Assembly: GCF_943193125.1 (NCBI RefSeq)
Contig: NZ_CALPCX010000002.1
Location: 372,001-436,000 of the forward strand
Length of the DNA stretch: 64,000 nt
Origin: Adlercreutzia agrestimuris
GTDB taxonomy: Bacteria > Actinomycetota > Coriobacteriia > Coriobacteriales > Eggerthellaceae
Direction: 5' to 3'
In this document: positions 36,298-46,057 of the stretch, one piece after another
Layout of the letters: the number at the start of each line of letters is the position of its first letter
How positions within the stretch are numbered: position 1 is the first letter of the stretch
Program-made: the position numbers and the translations under genes
The notes under the pieces: generated by a model
Databases searched by the model: none
What the model saw: only the letters and a program-made list of their open reading frames with translations
What the model was told of the DNA's origin: nothing

Positions 36298-37809
36298 ATG
36301 GATTTCAACGAGATGTTGATCAACGTGACGGGGGAGATAGATACTTTTCTGTATACCTATATCCTCGTTATCTTGCTGGTAGCTGTAGGAATTTGGTTCT
36401 CAGTGAGAACTAAATTCGTGCAGATACGCTACATCAAGGACATGTTTACGCAGCTGCTTGAGAAAAAGCATGTTCCTGGTGAAAAATCAATTTCGTCATT
36501 TCAGGCGCTTATGGTTTCAACTGCTTCACGCGTAGGTACTGGCAATATTGCCGGCGTTGCAACCGCTATTGCAACAGGTGGGCCAGGTGCTGTCGTGTGG
36601 ATGTGGATCATGTGCATCATTGGCTCTGCATCAGCATTTATTGAGTCAACACTTGCTCAGATTTGGAAAGTGCGCGCAAGTGAGGGTGAGTACCGCGGCG
36701 GTCCTGCATATTATATTAACCAAGCGCTCGGTAAGCGTTGGATGGCTATCCTGTTCGCAGTGCTGCTCATTTTGTGCTTCGCTTTTGGTTTCAATGGATT
36801 GCAGGCATTTAATGCTGCGTCGTCGCTTGAGCATTATGTTCCAGATTACGCTACAAACGGTACCGCTATTGCTGTTGGTATTGTACTTGCAGTTATGACG
36901 GCGTTTGTTATTTTTGGTGGTGCAAAGCGCATTTCAATTATCACATCGGTAATTGTTCCTATTATGGCAATTGCTTACATTGCGCTTGCTATTTGGACAA
37001 CCGTCACCAACATTACTTGGATTCCAACGGTGTTTGCAACGATGTTTGCATCAGCCTTTGATTTCCAGTCAATTGCAGGCGGCTTCGCTGGATCAGTGGT
37101 TATGCTTGGTATCAAGCGTGGCTTGTTTTCAAATGAAGCGGGCATGGGTTCAGCGCCAAACGCTGCAGCAACAGCAAGTGTGTCTCACCCGGTTAAGCAG
37201 GGTCTGGTGCAAAGTCTTTCGGTGTATATTGACACGCTCTTGATTTGCACCTGCTCAGCAATGATGGTTATGGTCTTTTATGTTCAGGACCCTGAACTTG
37301 CCACAACGCTTAATGGTATGCCGCTTGTGCAGATGGCTGTGAATAACTCAGTCGGAGAGTTTGGTATCCATTTCATGACATTTGCCATCTTTGCTTTTGC
37401 CTTCTCAAGCTTGATTGGCAACTATTTTTACGCTGAGAGCAACTTCCGTTTTATTACCAAGAACCGCTGGGCGTTGCTCGTATTTCGTATCGCATGCTTA
37501 TGCGTGATTTACTACGGTGCTGTTAACAGCTTTGACTTGGCATGGAACTTGGCAGATATCTTCATGGGCTTCATGGCTATCGTGAACCTTATTGCAATCC
37601 TTTTGCTGGGCAAATGGGCTCTCGCTGCGCTTGCTGACTATACGCAACAGAAAAAAGCAGGCTTAGACCCCATCTTTGTCGCGCAGAACATCCCCGGATT
37701 ACCGAAAACGGAATGCTGGCATGTTGATGAGGTGGAAGATTATGGTATGCCGCCAGTAAAAGAGTATATTGAAGAGGCAATTGACATGGACAGCGGCGGC
37801 TTGAAATAG
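36298..37809 (+). CDS. Alanine/glycine:sodium symporter (AGCS family)
   Basis: 503 residues with ~11 TM helices. The family signature lies in TASRVGTGNIAGVATAIATGGPGAVVWMW, and GGPAYYINQ is also typical. It imports alanine or glycine with sodium. ATG follows GAGAGG. Last ~45 residues are an acidic cytosolic tail. The small membrane protein 19 nt downstream is probably in the same transcript. Confidence 0.95.
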   Translation: MDFNEMLINVTGEIDTFLYTYILVILLVAVGIWFSVRTKFVQIRYIKDMFTQLLEKKHVPGEKSISSFQALMVSTASRVGTGNIAGVATAIATGGPGAVVWMWIMCIIGSASAFIESTLAQIWKVRASEGEYRGGPAYYINQALGKRWMAILFAVLLILCFAFGFNGLQAFNAASSLEHYVPDYATNGTAIAVGIVLAVMTAFVIFGGAKRISIITSVIVPIMAIAYIALAIWTTVTNITWIPTVFATMFASAFDFQSIAGGFAGSVVMLGIKRGLFSNEAGMGSAPNAAATASVSHPVKQGLVQSLSVYIDTLLICTCSAMMVMVFYVQDPELATTLNGMPLVQMAVNNSVGEFGIHFMTFAIFAFAFSSLIGNYFYAESNFRFITKNRWALLVFRIACLCVIYYGAVNSFDLAWNLADIFMGFMAIVNLIAILLLGKWALAALADYTQQKKAGLDPIFVAQNIPGLPKTECWHVDEVEDYGMPPVKEYIEEAIDMDSGGLK

Positions 37810-37828
37810 CCGAAACGGGGAGGATGCA

Positions 37829-38098
37829 ATGACCGAAGAAAGACGACCTGGAGACTGGCAACACAAGGCCCAGCGTCAAGATGCAAACACCATCATTAAA
37901 GACCCGAATGCCAAGCCATGGTATAGACAAACTTTTTGGATTATCTTTTTCTTGCTGGTGTTTTGGCCTGTTGGCATTGTATTTGCGTGGCGTAGTGATT
38001 GGCACATAGCCGCCAAAATTGTAGCAACCATATTCATAGCATTCTCGGTTTATTGTTCGCTAACCATGTCGCAAATGGTTGCGCAGATGCAAATGTAG
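37829..38098 (+). CDS. Small two-TM membrane protein
   Basis: 89 residues; ATG after GGGGAGGATGC. Residues 1-35 are charged and hydrophilic, then PWYRQTFWIIFFLLVFWPVGI and a second TM at ~60-80, ending MSQMVAQMQM. The W-rich start and PVGI..WRS pattern is seen in many short membrane proteins of unknown role. Its position suggests it accompanies the symporter. Confidence 0.8.
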   Translation: MTEERRPGDWQHKAQRQDANTIIKDPNAKPWYRQTFWIIFFLLVFWPVGIVFAWRSDWHIAAKIVATIFIAFSVYCSLTMSQMVAQMQM

Positions 38099-38145
38099 AC
38101 ATGGGTTGCTTTTTGCTCGCTTCGTGCTGAGAGTTTTAATTGCAA

Positions 38146-38178
38146 AAGGGGTGTCGACAGGTTCGGCACCCCTTCGTT
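38146..38178 (+). terminator. Terminator before the histidine operon
   Basis: AAGGGGTG / CACCCCTT with a 13-nt loop, followed by CGTTTGTT. Confidence 0.65.
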
Positions 38179-38231
38179 TGTTCGCCATGAACCCGTTCGC
38201 GGCTTTCGATATAACAATCTGTTAAAGATGC

Positions 38232-38263
38232 TGTACTTTATCACTCTACTGTACTAAAGTACA
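38232..38263 (+). promoter_or_regulatory. Palindromic operator upstream of the histidine operon
   Basis: TGTACTAAAGTACA (38250-38263) is a 6-bp inverted repeat with a 2-nt centre. A matching half-site TGTACTTTA lies at 38232-38240, inverted to TAAAGTACA. TrpR-superfamily repressors use similar GTACT-type sites, so a TrpR-like or YerC/HisR-like repressor is plausible; none is encoded in the window. Confidence 0.6.
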
Positions 38264-38415
38264 AGAAGCAAACTCGAACACCACCACTTAGACTTTGCGG
38301 TGAGCATGTATGCTTGTCCGCTCACAAAAAAACCTCGTCAGTCGTGTGCTTGAAATGTGGCTTATCGCAACGAAGCGCGATAATGAAGCACAACACACAC
38401 GTAAAGGAAAAGGCT

Positions 38416-40140
38416 ATGAATTACAAAACACCGCTTGGCTTTCGAGATATATTGCCCGAAGAAGCGCGCGCTCGTGAACTTGCAACGCGCCTTGTGCAAG
38501 ATCTCTTTGCTTCATATGAATATGAGCCTATTGAAACGCCAACGCTTGAGAATCAAGAGCTTATGCGAACAGCGGGCTATCGTTCCAGTTCACCGTTTAA
38601 ATTCTTTGACGCCCAAGGCAACTTGCTCATTATGCGTCCTGATGTCACTATGCAGGTGGCGCGTATGTGCGGTTCGCGCCTTGGAGACACGCAGCACACA
38701 CTGCGTTTCCGGTATACGCAACGTGTTTTTCGCGAATCAGATGACGTAATAACATCCGACCCGCGTGAAATGACGCAGATGGGTGTTGAGTGCATTGGCG
38801 CAGATGGTGTAGATGCTGATGCTGAGGTTATCTCGCTTTTCATTCAGGCGTTACGCATTTTAGGAGTAGAGCATTTTACCCTGTCGGTTGCATGCGTTGG
38901 TGTTTTGAACGCGCTTTTGGCATGTTGTGAAGCTTCTGATGAGTGGAAAGCATCACTGTTGAAAGCGTTTCACGCCTCTAATTTTGTGGAACTGGATGAA
39001 TTATGTGAAGCATACGCCGAGAGCTTGAGTCCTGTTCGTGCAATTCCGGCTTTAGCGCGCATTCGAGGCGGTATTGAAGCAATTGATCAGGCGCGTAAGC
39101 TTTTGGAACCCTATGGCATTAAGCTTGACGACCTCGATGCATTGCAAAGGACCATTCAGCTGCTCATTGATGAGGGATTTGAGCGATATGTGCGCGTGGA
39201 CTTTTCCGTTATGAGCTCGTTTGATTACTACACAGGTATGGTGTTTGAAGCGTATGCACCCGGTGTTGGATCACCGCTTGGTAGTGGTGGTAGATATGAT
39301 CACATGCTGAGTGTGTTTGGTCCAGATCGTCCAGCTGCTGGCTTCGCGTTCTTTTTGGAGCAAGCAATGTATGCTGCCGAGCAAGAAGCGCAAGCCTCTG
39401 ATTTTGACCGACCGCTTCGAATTGCTGTGCCAAAAGGCTCCCTCAACCCGGATTCTATTGAGGCACTTGCTGCTGCTGGTTTGGATGTGAGCAGACTTGA
39501 TAGCCCTGGAAGACTGCTGGTAATTTCTAATCCTGGTGTTGAGTACATTATTGTTCGCCCCTCAGATGCCCCGGTATTTGTTACGCTTGGTGCGGCAGAT
39601 TGCGGCATTTGTGGGAAAGATTCACTTTTAGAGGCACAATCGGATTGTGTTGAGCTGGTTGATCTTGGCTTTGGCGCATGTCGATTCATTGTGGCAGAGC
39701 CAGCTCAGAGTTCGCACAATGTTGAGCAGCGCATACAAAAGCGTGGTTATTTGCGCGTAGCTACGAAGTATCCCCATATCACCCAATGGTTTTATGATAG
39801 ATGTGGTCAGCAGGTAGAGATTGTGCAGCTGCATGGCAACATTGAGCTTGCGCCGCTGACGGGTCTTGCAGAACGCATCGTAGACATCACCGCAACAGGC
39901 ACAACGCTTAAAGAGAACAACTTGGTTGTGGTAGACGAGGTACTTTCTTCCACGGCGCGCTTCATAGCAAATCCCTGCGCTTTCCGTACAAATTCGGCAA
40001 TCAGATCTCTTGCACTGAAGCTCAAAGCACATGCGCAAACGATGAACTATGAACCAATTGCAGGTGCAAGTCAGAGTGTGCCTCGCAAAAATACGCAGTT
40101 TGGCGAACAAATACAAGATAAACTACAAGATCAGTCATAA
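38416..40140 (+). CDS. hisZG: Fused HisZ-HisG: ATP phosphoribosyltransferase regulatory and catalytic subunits
   Basis: 574 residues from ATG 38416 (AAAGGAAAAGG upstream); the frame is open to 38314 without a ribosome site. Residues 1-~325 are HisZ, a HisRS paralogue (LGFRDILPEEA, then RPDVTMQVAR, FRYTQRVFR, GGRYDHML) and ~332-540 are a short-form HisG (IAVPKGSL, GICGKDSLLE, and the PRPP loop VDITATGTTLKENNL). HisG-short normally needs a separate HisZ for activity and feedback by histidine; here both are one polypeptide. It catalyses step one of histidine synthesis. The normal start codon of a free hisG is not present. Confidence 0.92.
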   Translation: MNYKTPLGFRDILPEEARARELATRLVQDLFASYEYEPIETPTLENQELMRTAGYRSSSPFKFFDAQGNLLIMRPDVTMQVARMCGSRLGDTQHTLRFRYTQRVFRESDDVITSDPREMTQMGVECIGADGVDADAEVISLFIQALRILGVEHFTLSVACVGVLNALLACCEASDEWKASLLKAFHASNFVELDELCEAYAESLSPVRAIPALARIRGGIEAIDQARKLLEPYGIKLDDLDALQRTIQLLIDEGFERYVRVDFSVMSSFDYYTGMVFEAYAPGVGSPLGSGGRYDHMLSVFGPDRPAAGFAFFLEQAMYAAEQEAQASDFDRPLRIAVPKGSLNPDSIEALAAAGLDVSRLDSPGRLLVISNPGVEYIIVRPSDAPVFVTLGAADCGICGKDSLLEAQSDCVELVDLGFGACRFIVAEPAQSSHNVEQRIQKRGYLRVATKYPHITQWFYDRCGQQVEIVQLHGNIELAPLTGLAERIVDITATGTTLKENNLVVVDEVLSSTARFIANPCAFRTNSAIRSLALKLKAHAQTMNYEPIAGASQSVPRKNTQFGEQIQDKLQDQS

Positions 40141-40173
40141 GACATAACAGCAAACGAATAGAGGAGCGTATCT

Positions 40174-41544
40174 ATGCGACGTGTAATTTTAGAGCCCGGT
40201 GAGATTTTCTCAAACGACCATCTTAAGCGTACAGGGGCATTCAACGCAGCTGCGCTCAGTGCTGCAACTGACATCATTGAGCAGGTTCGCCTTTACGGTG
40301 ACCAGGCATTGCGCGAATACACTGCCCGATTTGATGGGGTGGAAATTGAGCGCTTCCGCGTTCCTTATGCTGAGTTGGCTGACGCCGCCAGTAAGCTTGA
40401 CGAAGAGCTCGTGCGGGCATTGCGTCAGGCAGCTGAACAGATTCGTGATTTCCATGAGCGACAGAAGCAACAAAGCTGGTTTACGGTGCGTGCTGATGGA
40501 GCCATGGTTGGCAGCAAGATTGAGCCTTTAGAATCAGTGGGTATTTATGTGCCTGGCGGTCGTGCGCTCTATCCTTCTACGGTGCTCATGAATGCTATAC
40601 CAGCCTCGGTTGCGGGTGTTGATCGTATTGTTTGTGTGACGCCGCCAACAAAAGATGGCAGCGTTGACCCAGCCATTTTGGAAGCATGCCGCATTTCTGG
40701 GGTAACAGAGATTTACACCGTTGGCGGTGCTCAGGCTATTGGTGCTTTGGCTTATGGCACCGAGACCATAGCGCCGGTTGCAAAGATCACCGGACCGGGC
40801 AACGCATATGTTGCGGCTGCAAAAAAGATTGTTTCTGGTGACGTTGGCATTGATATGATTGCTGGCCCGTCGGAGGTATGTGTTGTTGCTGATGAAAGTG
40901 CCTCACCTGCGCTTGTGGCAATTGACTTGATGGCTCAGGCTGAACATGATCCGCTTGCGGCATGCTATTTTGTCACCTTCTCTGAGGAGTATGCTGACGA
41001 AGTGGAAGCCATGATTAAGCGTCACATGGAGTCTTCTACTCGCGCGGAGATCACCGATGCGTCGCTGAGCGATCAAGGGCTTATTGTGATTTGTCACAAC
41101 ATGAAGCAAGCGCTTGAGGCGGTCAATGTTATTGCGCCAGAGCATTTAGAAATGCATGTCAAAGATGCGCTCTCTTATTTGGGAGCCATTCGCAATGCCG
41201 GTGCAATCTTTTTGGGCGCGTGGACGCCTGAGGCGTTGGGGGATTATGCGGCTGGACCAAACCACACGCTTCCTACAGGTGGTACAGCGCGCTATGCTTC
41301 TCCCTTGTCGGTTGATGAGTTTGTTAAAAAATCAAGCGTGATTCAGTATTCTCCTCAAGCGCTTATGAATGACGCAAGAACGGTGATGTCCATTGCGCAT
41401 CATGAGGGGCTTTGGGCGCATGCTCGCAGTGTTGAACTGCGCAAAAACCTTATCGAAACAGGGGATGCATTTCGCCTGGAAGGTCAAGGAAATAGCTTTG
41501 CCGAACAAACGCAAAATGCAGAAAAAGGAGACACTTGCCAATGA
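40174..41544 (+). CDS. hisD: Histidinol dehydrogenase
   Basis: 456 residues, ATG after GAGGAGCG. Motifs VPGGRALYPSTVLM, GPGNAYVAAAKK, IDMIAGPSEV, the zinc region AEHDP and the PNHTLPTGGTARY loop. Catalyses the last two steps to histidine. Stop overlaps the hisC start (ATGA). Confidence 0.97.
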   Translation: MRRVILEPGEIFSNDHLKRTGAFNAAALSAATDIIEQVRLYGDQALREYTARFDGVEIERFRVPYAELADAASKLDEELVRALRQAAEQIRDFHERQKQQSWFTVRADGAMVGSKIEPLESVGIYVPGGRALYPSTVLMNAIPASVAGVDRIVCVTPPTKDGSVDPAILEACRISGVTEIYTVGGAQAIGALAYGTETIAPVAKITGPGNAYVAAAKKIVSGDVGIDMIAGPSEVCVVADESASPALVAIDLMAQAEHDPLAACYFVTFSEEYADEVEAMIKRHMESSTRAEITDASLSDQGLIVICHNMKQALEAVNVIAPEHLEMHVKDALSYLGAIRNAGAIFLGAWTPEALGDYAAGPNHTLPTGGTARYASPLSVDEFVKKSSVIQYSPQALMNDARTVMSIAHHEGLWAHARSVELRKNLIETGDAFRLEGQGNSFAEQTQNAEKGDTCQ

Positions 41545-42668
41545 GCACCTATGCGCAAACGGTTCGATCTTCAGCACCTCAACTAGCTGATGTAGTGCCC
41601 TATGATCCTAAATATCTGCCTGCTGATGCGTTTTTGTCAGCAAATGAAAACCCGCGCGATGTTGATGAAGAACTGCGTCGCCAAATTATGCGTGCTCTTC
41701 GCGAGGTGAGCTTTAATCGCTACCCAGATCCGCTTGCGCATGGTTTGCGCGAGATGATAGCCGAAGCTAATGGCGTCTCACAAGATCAAGTGCTTATTGG
41801 CAATGGTGGAGACGAGCTGTTGTTTGATATTGCGCTTGCCTGGGGAGGTCCAGGACGCACGTTTCTTAATATGCCGCCAACTTTTTCGGTCTATGAAAAC
41901 AACGCTCAGCTCACAAATACCACTATTGTTTCAATCCCGCGAGATGAAGCCTTTGATATTGACGAAGCGGCGGTTTTGAAGCGCGTGAGTGAAGGCGACA
42001 TTGATTATGTGATCGTGACCAGCCCAAATAACCCAACAGGACGTTTGGCAAACGAGCAGTTTATCATAGAGCTCTTAGAGAGCACTGATGCTTTGGTGGT
42101 GGTTGACGAGGCGTATTTTGAGTTTTCGCGCAAGACAATTCGCCCCTATTTAGAGCGTTTTGAAAACTTGCTTATCTTACGTACGTTTTCAAAGGCATTC
42201 TCACTTGCGGGCGTGCGGGTAGGATATGTACTTGGAGCACCGCGCGTGATTCGTGAGCTTATCAAGGTGCGTCAGCCATATTCTGTTGATGCGGTGTCTC
42301 AAGTAGTAGCGCAAGTTGTTTATGAGAATCGTTCGCAATTTGAGCCCGGCATTTCGGCAATTATTGCTGAGCGCACACGCGTGTTTAACGAGCTGAAACG
42401 CATTCCAAAAGTGGTGGCATATCCGTCAGATGCAAATTACATTTTGTTCCGCGTGCCGCAGGCCGAGCGCGTGTGGCAGGCGCTCTATGATCGCGGTATT
42501 TTGGTTCGCGATTTGAGCGGTGCGCCTTATCTTGAGGGCTGCCTGCGTACTACTATTGGCACCGAGGAACAAAATACGGCGTTTTTGGACGCGTTACGAG
42601 ATGTGCTTGCACAACTTGTGCGCGAACAATTCCCGCTCCAGTCGCAAAGTGAATCATTGAAGGCATAA
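41541..42668 (+). CDS. hisC: Histidinol-phosphate aminotransferase
   Basis: 375 residues from ATG 41541, overlapping the hisD stop; TTG 41535 is a weaker start. PLP enzyme of fold type I with SPNNPTGRL and the Schiff-base Lys in TFSKAFSLAGVRVG. Converts imidazole-acetol phosphate to histidinol phosphate. Confidence 0.96.
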   Translation: MSTYAQTVRSSAPQLADVVPYDPKYLPADAFLSANENPRDVDEELRRQIMRALREVSFNRYPDPLAHGLREMIAEANGVSQDQVLIGNGGDELLFDIALAWGGPGRTFLNMPPTFSVYENNAQLTNTTIVSIPRDEAFDIDEAAVLKRVSEGDIDYVIVTSPNNPTGRLANEQFIIELLESTDALVVVDEAYFEFSRKTIRPYLERFENLLILRTFSKAFSLAGVRVGYVLGAPRVIRELIKVRQPYSVDAVSQVVAQVVYENRSQFEPGISAIIAERTRVFNELKRIPKVVAYPSDANYILFRVPQAERVWQALYDRGILVRDLSGAPYLEGCLRTTIGTEEQNTAFLDALRDVLAQLVREQFPLQSQSESLKA

Positions 42669-42687
42669 GAGGCGAGAGAGGATCTCC

Positions 42688-43281
42688 ATGGAAGCCAGAA
42701 CAGCTGAAATCCATCGCGTAACAGGCGAGACTGATATTGTGGTTCGCATCAATTTAGATGGCGAAGGCGAAGCTGACGTACAAACAGGTATCGGCTTTTT
42801 TGATCATATGCTTGATGCTTTTGCTCGTCACGGCATGTTTGATCTTTTTGTTCGCGTTGAAGGCGACTTGCATGTTGATGCGCATCATAGCGTTGAAGAT
42901 ACCGGTATTGTGCTTGGTTGCGCGCTTGCTGAGGCGTTGGGTGAAAAGCGCGGCATTGTCCGTTTCGGCTCTTCAATTCTGCCTATGGATGAAACGCTTA
43001 TGCTTGCTGCTTGTGACTTTTCTGGTCGCGGTCAGCTTCACTGGGATGTTGATGTGCAGCCCTTTATGCTTGGGACGTTTGACTCAACTTTGGCCAAAGA
43101 ATTCTTCGGTGCGCTTGCCTCAAACGCGCATCTTACCTTGCATATTAAAGAATTAGCAGGCGAAAATCTCCATCATGTGATTGAAGCGGTGTTTAAGGCG
43201 GTTGCACGCTCTCTTCGCGAAGCGGTGTCTTTTGATGAGCGACAGATTGACAAGATTCCCTCAACGAAAGGTGTTTTGTGA
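42688..43281 (+). CDS. hisB: Imidazoleglycerol-phosphate dehydratase
   Basis: 197 residues, monofunctional IGPD. Metal-binding motifs FFDHMLDAFARHG and HHSVEDTGIVLG, and later a second HHVIEA. No phosphatase domain is fused, so a separate histidinol phosphatase must exist elsewhere. Overlaps the hisH start. Confidence 0.97.
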   Translation: MEARTAEIHRVTGETDIVVRINLDGEGEADVQTGIGFFDHMLDAFARHGMFDLFVRVEGDLHVDAHHSVEDTGIVLGCALAEALGEKRGIVRFGSSILPMDETLMLAACDFSGRGQLHWDVDVQPFMLGTFDSTLAKEFFGALASNAHLTLHIKELAGENLHHVIEAVFKAVARSLREAVSFDERQIDKIPSTKGVL

Positions 43282-43949
43282 TTGTAGTTGTTGATTACCA
43301 TAAAGGTAATTTGCTCTCTGTTGAGCGAGGCTTGGTTGCTGCGGGCGCAGCGGTTCGGGTGAGTGATGACCCTGCGGTTATTGCTTCAGCGGATGCTATA
43401 GTATTGCCTGGTGTGGGCGCTTTTGCTGATGCTGCACATACCATGGAGCAGCTCGGTCAGCGTGAGATTATTCGCGCACGTATAGAGCAAGGGGTACCTT
43501 TTTTGGGCATCTGCCTTGGTATGCATCTGATGTTTGAAGAGGGAAGTGAGGGCGCGCCGCAAGAAGATGATGAAGTGTCTTCAAACAATGCGCGTGGCCT
43601 TGCGGTATTACCTGGTGTAGTAGATCTGATGCCTTGCACTGACGCAGCTGGTCAGTTTTTCAAAATTCCCCATGTTGGATGGAATAGGGTGTATGGGCCG
43701 AACCAACAAGGTACTTTTGAAAGCCCGCTTTTTGCTGGTATTGAGCCTGGCGAATACTTCTACTTCACGCATAGTTATGCAGCGCCAACAGGACCTTTTG
43801 TGATTGGCCAAACCCAGCACGCCCAATTCTTTCCGTCTGCTGTCCAATATGGACCGTGCGCATTTGGCGTGCAATTCCATCCGGAAAAGAGTTCGGATGC
43901 GGGTGCGTGTTTGCTTAAGAATTTTGTCAACCTTGCGCAAGCGTCTTAA
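43278..43949 (+). CDS. hisH: Imidazole glycerol phosphate synthase, glutaminase subunit
   Basis: 223 residues, GTG start overlapping hisB (GTGA). Class I glutamine amidotransferase: nucleophile Cys in FLGICLGMHLMF, oxyanion GVGAF, and the His-Glu pair VQFHPEKS. Feeds ammonia to HisF. Confidence 0.97.
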   Translation: MIVVVDYHKGNLLSVERGLVAAGAAVRVSDDPAVIASADAIVLPGVGAFADAAHTMEQLGQREIIRARIEQGVPFLGICLGMHLMFEEGSEGAPQEDDEVSSNNARGLAVLPGVVDLMPCTDAAGQFFKIPHVGWNRVYGPNQQGTFESPLFAGIEPGEYFYFTHSYAAPTGPFVIGQTQHAQFFPSAVQYGPCAFGVQFHPEKSSDAGACLLKNFVNLAQAS

Positions 43950-43984
43950 GACGGTTGCGCAGTATGTGCATATTGAGGTGAGAA

Positions 43985-44770
43985 ATGTATCTCCTACCTG
44001 CTATTGATATTTTGGATGGTCGAGCGGTTCGTTTGGCAAAGGGCAACTACAATGCCGTGACTGTCTATAATGACGATCCCGTTGCGCAGGCACGTGATTT
44101 TGAGGCGCAGGGTGCTACATGGTTGCATGTGGTAGATCTTAATGGTGCCCGATCAGGTATTCCTGAAAACATTGCCATCATTGAAGAAATTGTTCGTTCA
44201 ACCAACCTCAAAGTTGAAGTTGGTGGTGGTATTCGCTCTCTTGAAACGCTCTCACGTCTAGCTAATGTAGGTGTGAGCCGTATGGTACTTGGAACATCGC
44301 TGGTGAAAAACCGTGCGTTTGCCCATGATGCCATTTCGGAATTTGGCGACCTTCTTGCGTGCGGCATCGATGCAAAAGCGGGCGAAGTTGCCATTGTTGG
44401 CTGGGAAGAGGGTTCCGGTAAAAATGCCTATGATTTGGCGCGAGAGATGTCAGATTTGGGATATGCGCATATTGTTTTTACCGACATTGCGCGTGATGGC
44501 ATGCAAACAGGTATTGATCCGGAGGCATACAAGCATATGGCGCAAGCATTTGGACACCCGGTTATCGTATCGGGGGGAGTTGCGGGCATTGATGATATTG
44601 CCGCACTTGCCCCTTGTGCGCATCTCGTAGAAGGCGTTATTGCAGGTCGTGCTATCTATGAAGGATCACTGACGGTGGCTGAGGGTGTGGCGGCTTGCAA
44701 GCAAGTTAGTGCTGCTGCGCAACACGCAGACTCCAACACCGACGCAATCTCAAAGCAGAAGGGGGAGTAG
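43985..44770 (+). CDS. hisA: ProFAR isomerase
   Basis: 261 residues, half-barrel repeat TIM barrel: catalytic Asp in [14 protein letters not shown] and in [11 protein letters not shown], phosphate loops VGGGIRS and SGGVAG. Converts ProFAR to PRFAR. A ~20-residue hydrophilic tail follows the usual end. Confidence 0.96.
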   Translation: MYLLPAIDILDGRAVRLAKGNYNAVTVYNDDPVAQARDFEAQGATWLHVVDLNGARSGIPENIAIIEEIVRSTNLKVEVGGGIRSLETLSRLANVGVSRMVLGTSLVKNRAFAHDAISEFGDLLACGIDAKAGEVAIVGWEEGSGKNAYDLAREMSDLGYAHIVFTDIARDGMQTGIDPEAYKHMAQAFGHPVIVSGGVAGIDDIAALAPCAHLVEGVIAGRAIYEGSLTVAEGVAACKQVSAAAQHADSNTDAISKQKGE

Positions 44771-44774
44771 TGCC

Positions 44775-45539
44775 ATGCTTGCAAAACGCGTAATCCCCTG
44801 CATGGACGTTAAAGATGGGCGCGTGGTAAAAGGTGTCAATTTTGTCAACTTGCGCGATGCGGGTGACCCTATTGAACTTGCTTCTCGCTATGATGAGCAA
44901 AAAGCCGACGAAGTTATCTTTTTAGATATCACCGCAACAAGTGATGATCGTGCTACCACCATAGATCTTGCGTCGCGCGCATCAGCGCAACTCCACCTTC
45001 CTTATTGTGTGGGCGGTGGTTTTCGCAGTGTTGAGGACATTCGCACCATGATTGCGGCAGGCGCTGATAAAGTGTCCATCAATTCGGCTGCGGTAGCTCA
45101 TCCTGAGCTTATAACGCAGGCTGCTCGCGCCTTTGGCACCCAAGCAATTTTATGCGCTATTGACGCAAAGGCGGTTGCCGGAAACCCCAACAAGTGGGAA
45201 GTCTATGTTGCAGGAGGGCGAAAGGCTACCGGCATTGATGCTGTTGAATGGGCAAAAGAAGCGCAGGCACGTGGTGCGGGTGAGATTCTTTTGACCAGCA
45301 TGGACAGAGATGGCTCGCGCGACGGATTCGACTGCGCTTTGACGCGCGCAGTAGCTCGCGCCGTCACCATTCCTGTTATTGCTTCGGGCGGCGTGGGTAA
45401 GCTGGAGCATTTCGCTGAAGGCATTTTGGAAGGCGAAGCTGACGCGGTGTTGGCGGCAAGTGTATTTCATTTTGGCGAACTTACTATTCGTCAGGTGAAA
45501 GAGCACATGCGTTCATGCGGTATTGAAGTGCGCCTTTAG
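44775..45539 (+). CDS. hisF: Imidazole glycerol phosphate synthase, cyclase subunit
   Basis: 254 residues from ATG 44775 with GGGGGAGTAG upstream, 4 nt after hisA; the frame is open further 5' inside hisA. Catalytic Asp in [14 protein letters not shown] and in [14 protein letters not shown] and SGGVG phosphate sites. Forms the complex with HisH. Confidence 0.97.
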   Translation: MLAKRVIPCMDVKDGRVVKGVNFVNLRDAGDPIELASRYDEQKADEVIFLDITATSDDRATTIDLASRASAQLHLPYCVGGGFRSVEDIRTMIAAGADKVSINSAAVAHPELITQAARAFGTQAILCAIDAKAVAGNPNKWEVYVAGGRKATGIDAVEWAKEAQARGAGEILLTSMDRDGSRDGFDCALTRAVARAVTIPVIASGGVGKLEHFAEGILEGEADAVLAASVFHFGELTIRQVKEHMRSCGIEVRL

Positions 45540-45553
45540 TGAAAGGATGCCGG

Positions 45554-45880
45554 GTGCAAATAGCTGATTTAACATTTAATGAAGCAGGACTTATTCCGTG
45601 CATTGTACAAGATGCCCGCACAAGCGAAGTCCTTATGATGGCATGGATGAACGCTGAATCTCTTGCACTTACCCTTGAGCGCAAGCAAACGGTTTTCTGG
45701 TCAAGATCGCGCCAGGAACTATGGCACAAGGGGGCTACCAGCGGAAACGTTCAAGACCTTGTTGAGCTTCGCTATGATTGTGATGCGGATACGCTGCTTG
45801 CGCTTGTTGTGCCTCACGGACCGGCATGTCATACAGGCGCGCAAAGCTGTTTTTACCGTTCAATGAGCGATAAAGACTAA
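45554..45880 (+). CDS. hisI: Phosphoribosyl-AMP cyclohydrolase
   Basis: 108 residues if begun at GTG 45554 (AAAGGA six bases before); GTG 45539, overlapping the hisF stop, would add five residues. HisI motifs: [28 protein letters not shown], the zinc motif DCDADTLL and the final Cys region CHTGAQSC. No HisE domain is fused and none follows; the pyrophosphatase step must be encoded elsewhere. Confidence 0.94.
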   Translation: MQIADLTFNEAGLIPCIVQDARTSEVLMMAWMNAESLALTLERKQTVFWSRSRQELWHKGATSGNVQDLVELRYDCDADTLLALVVPHGPACHTGAQSCFYRSMSDKD

Positions 45881-46057
45881 ATGTCTTGCGTAACCTGCGC
45901 TCATGCGCTACGATGAGCCTATTCTTTGCGATTCTGCCAAAGAAGTCATTTCCACTTTTTGTCATCTTAATTCCCTTGAAGTGTGCCTTTGCGCGTGTAG
46001 GTAATCAAGGTGCGCAGTTTCGCGAGTTGCAAAATCCTTATAAGAGAAGAGGACGGG

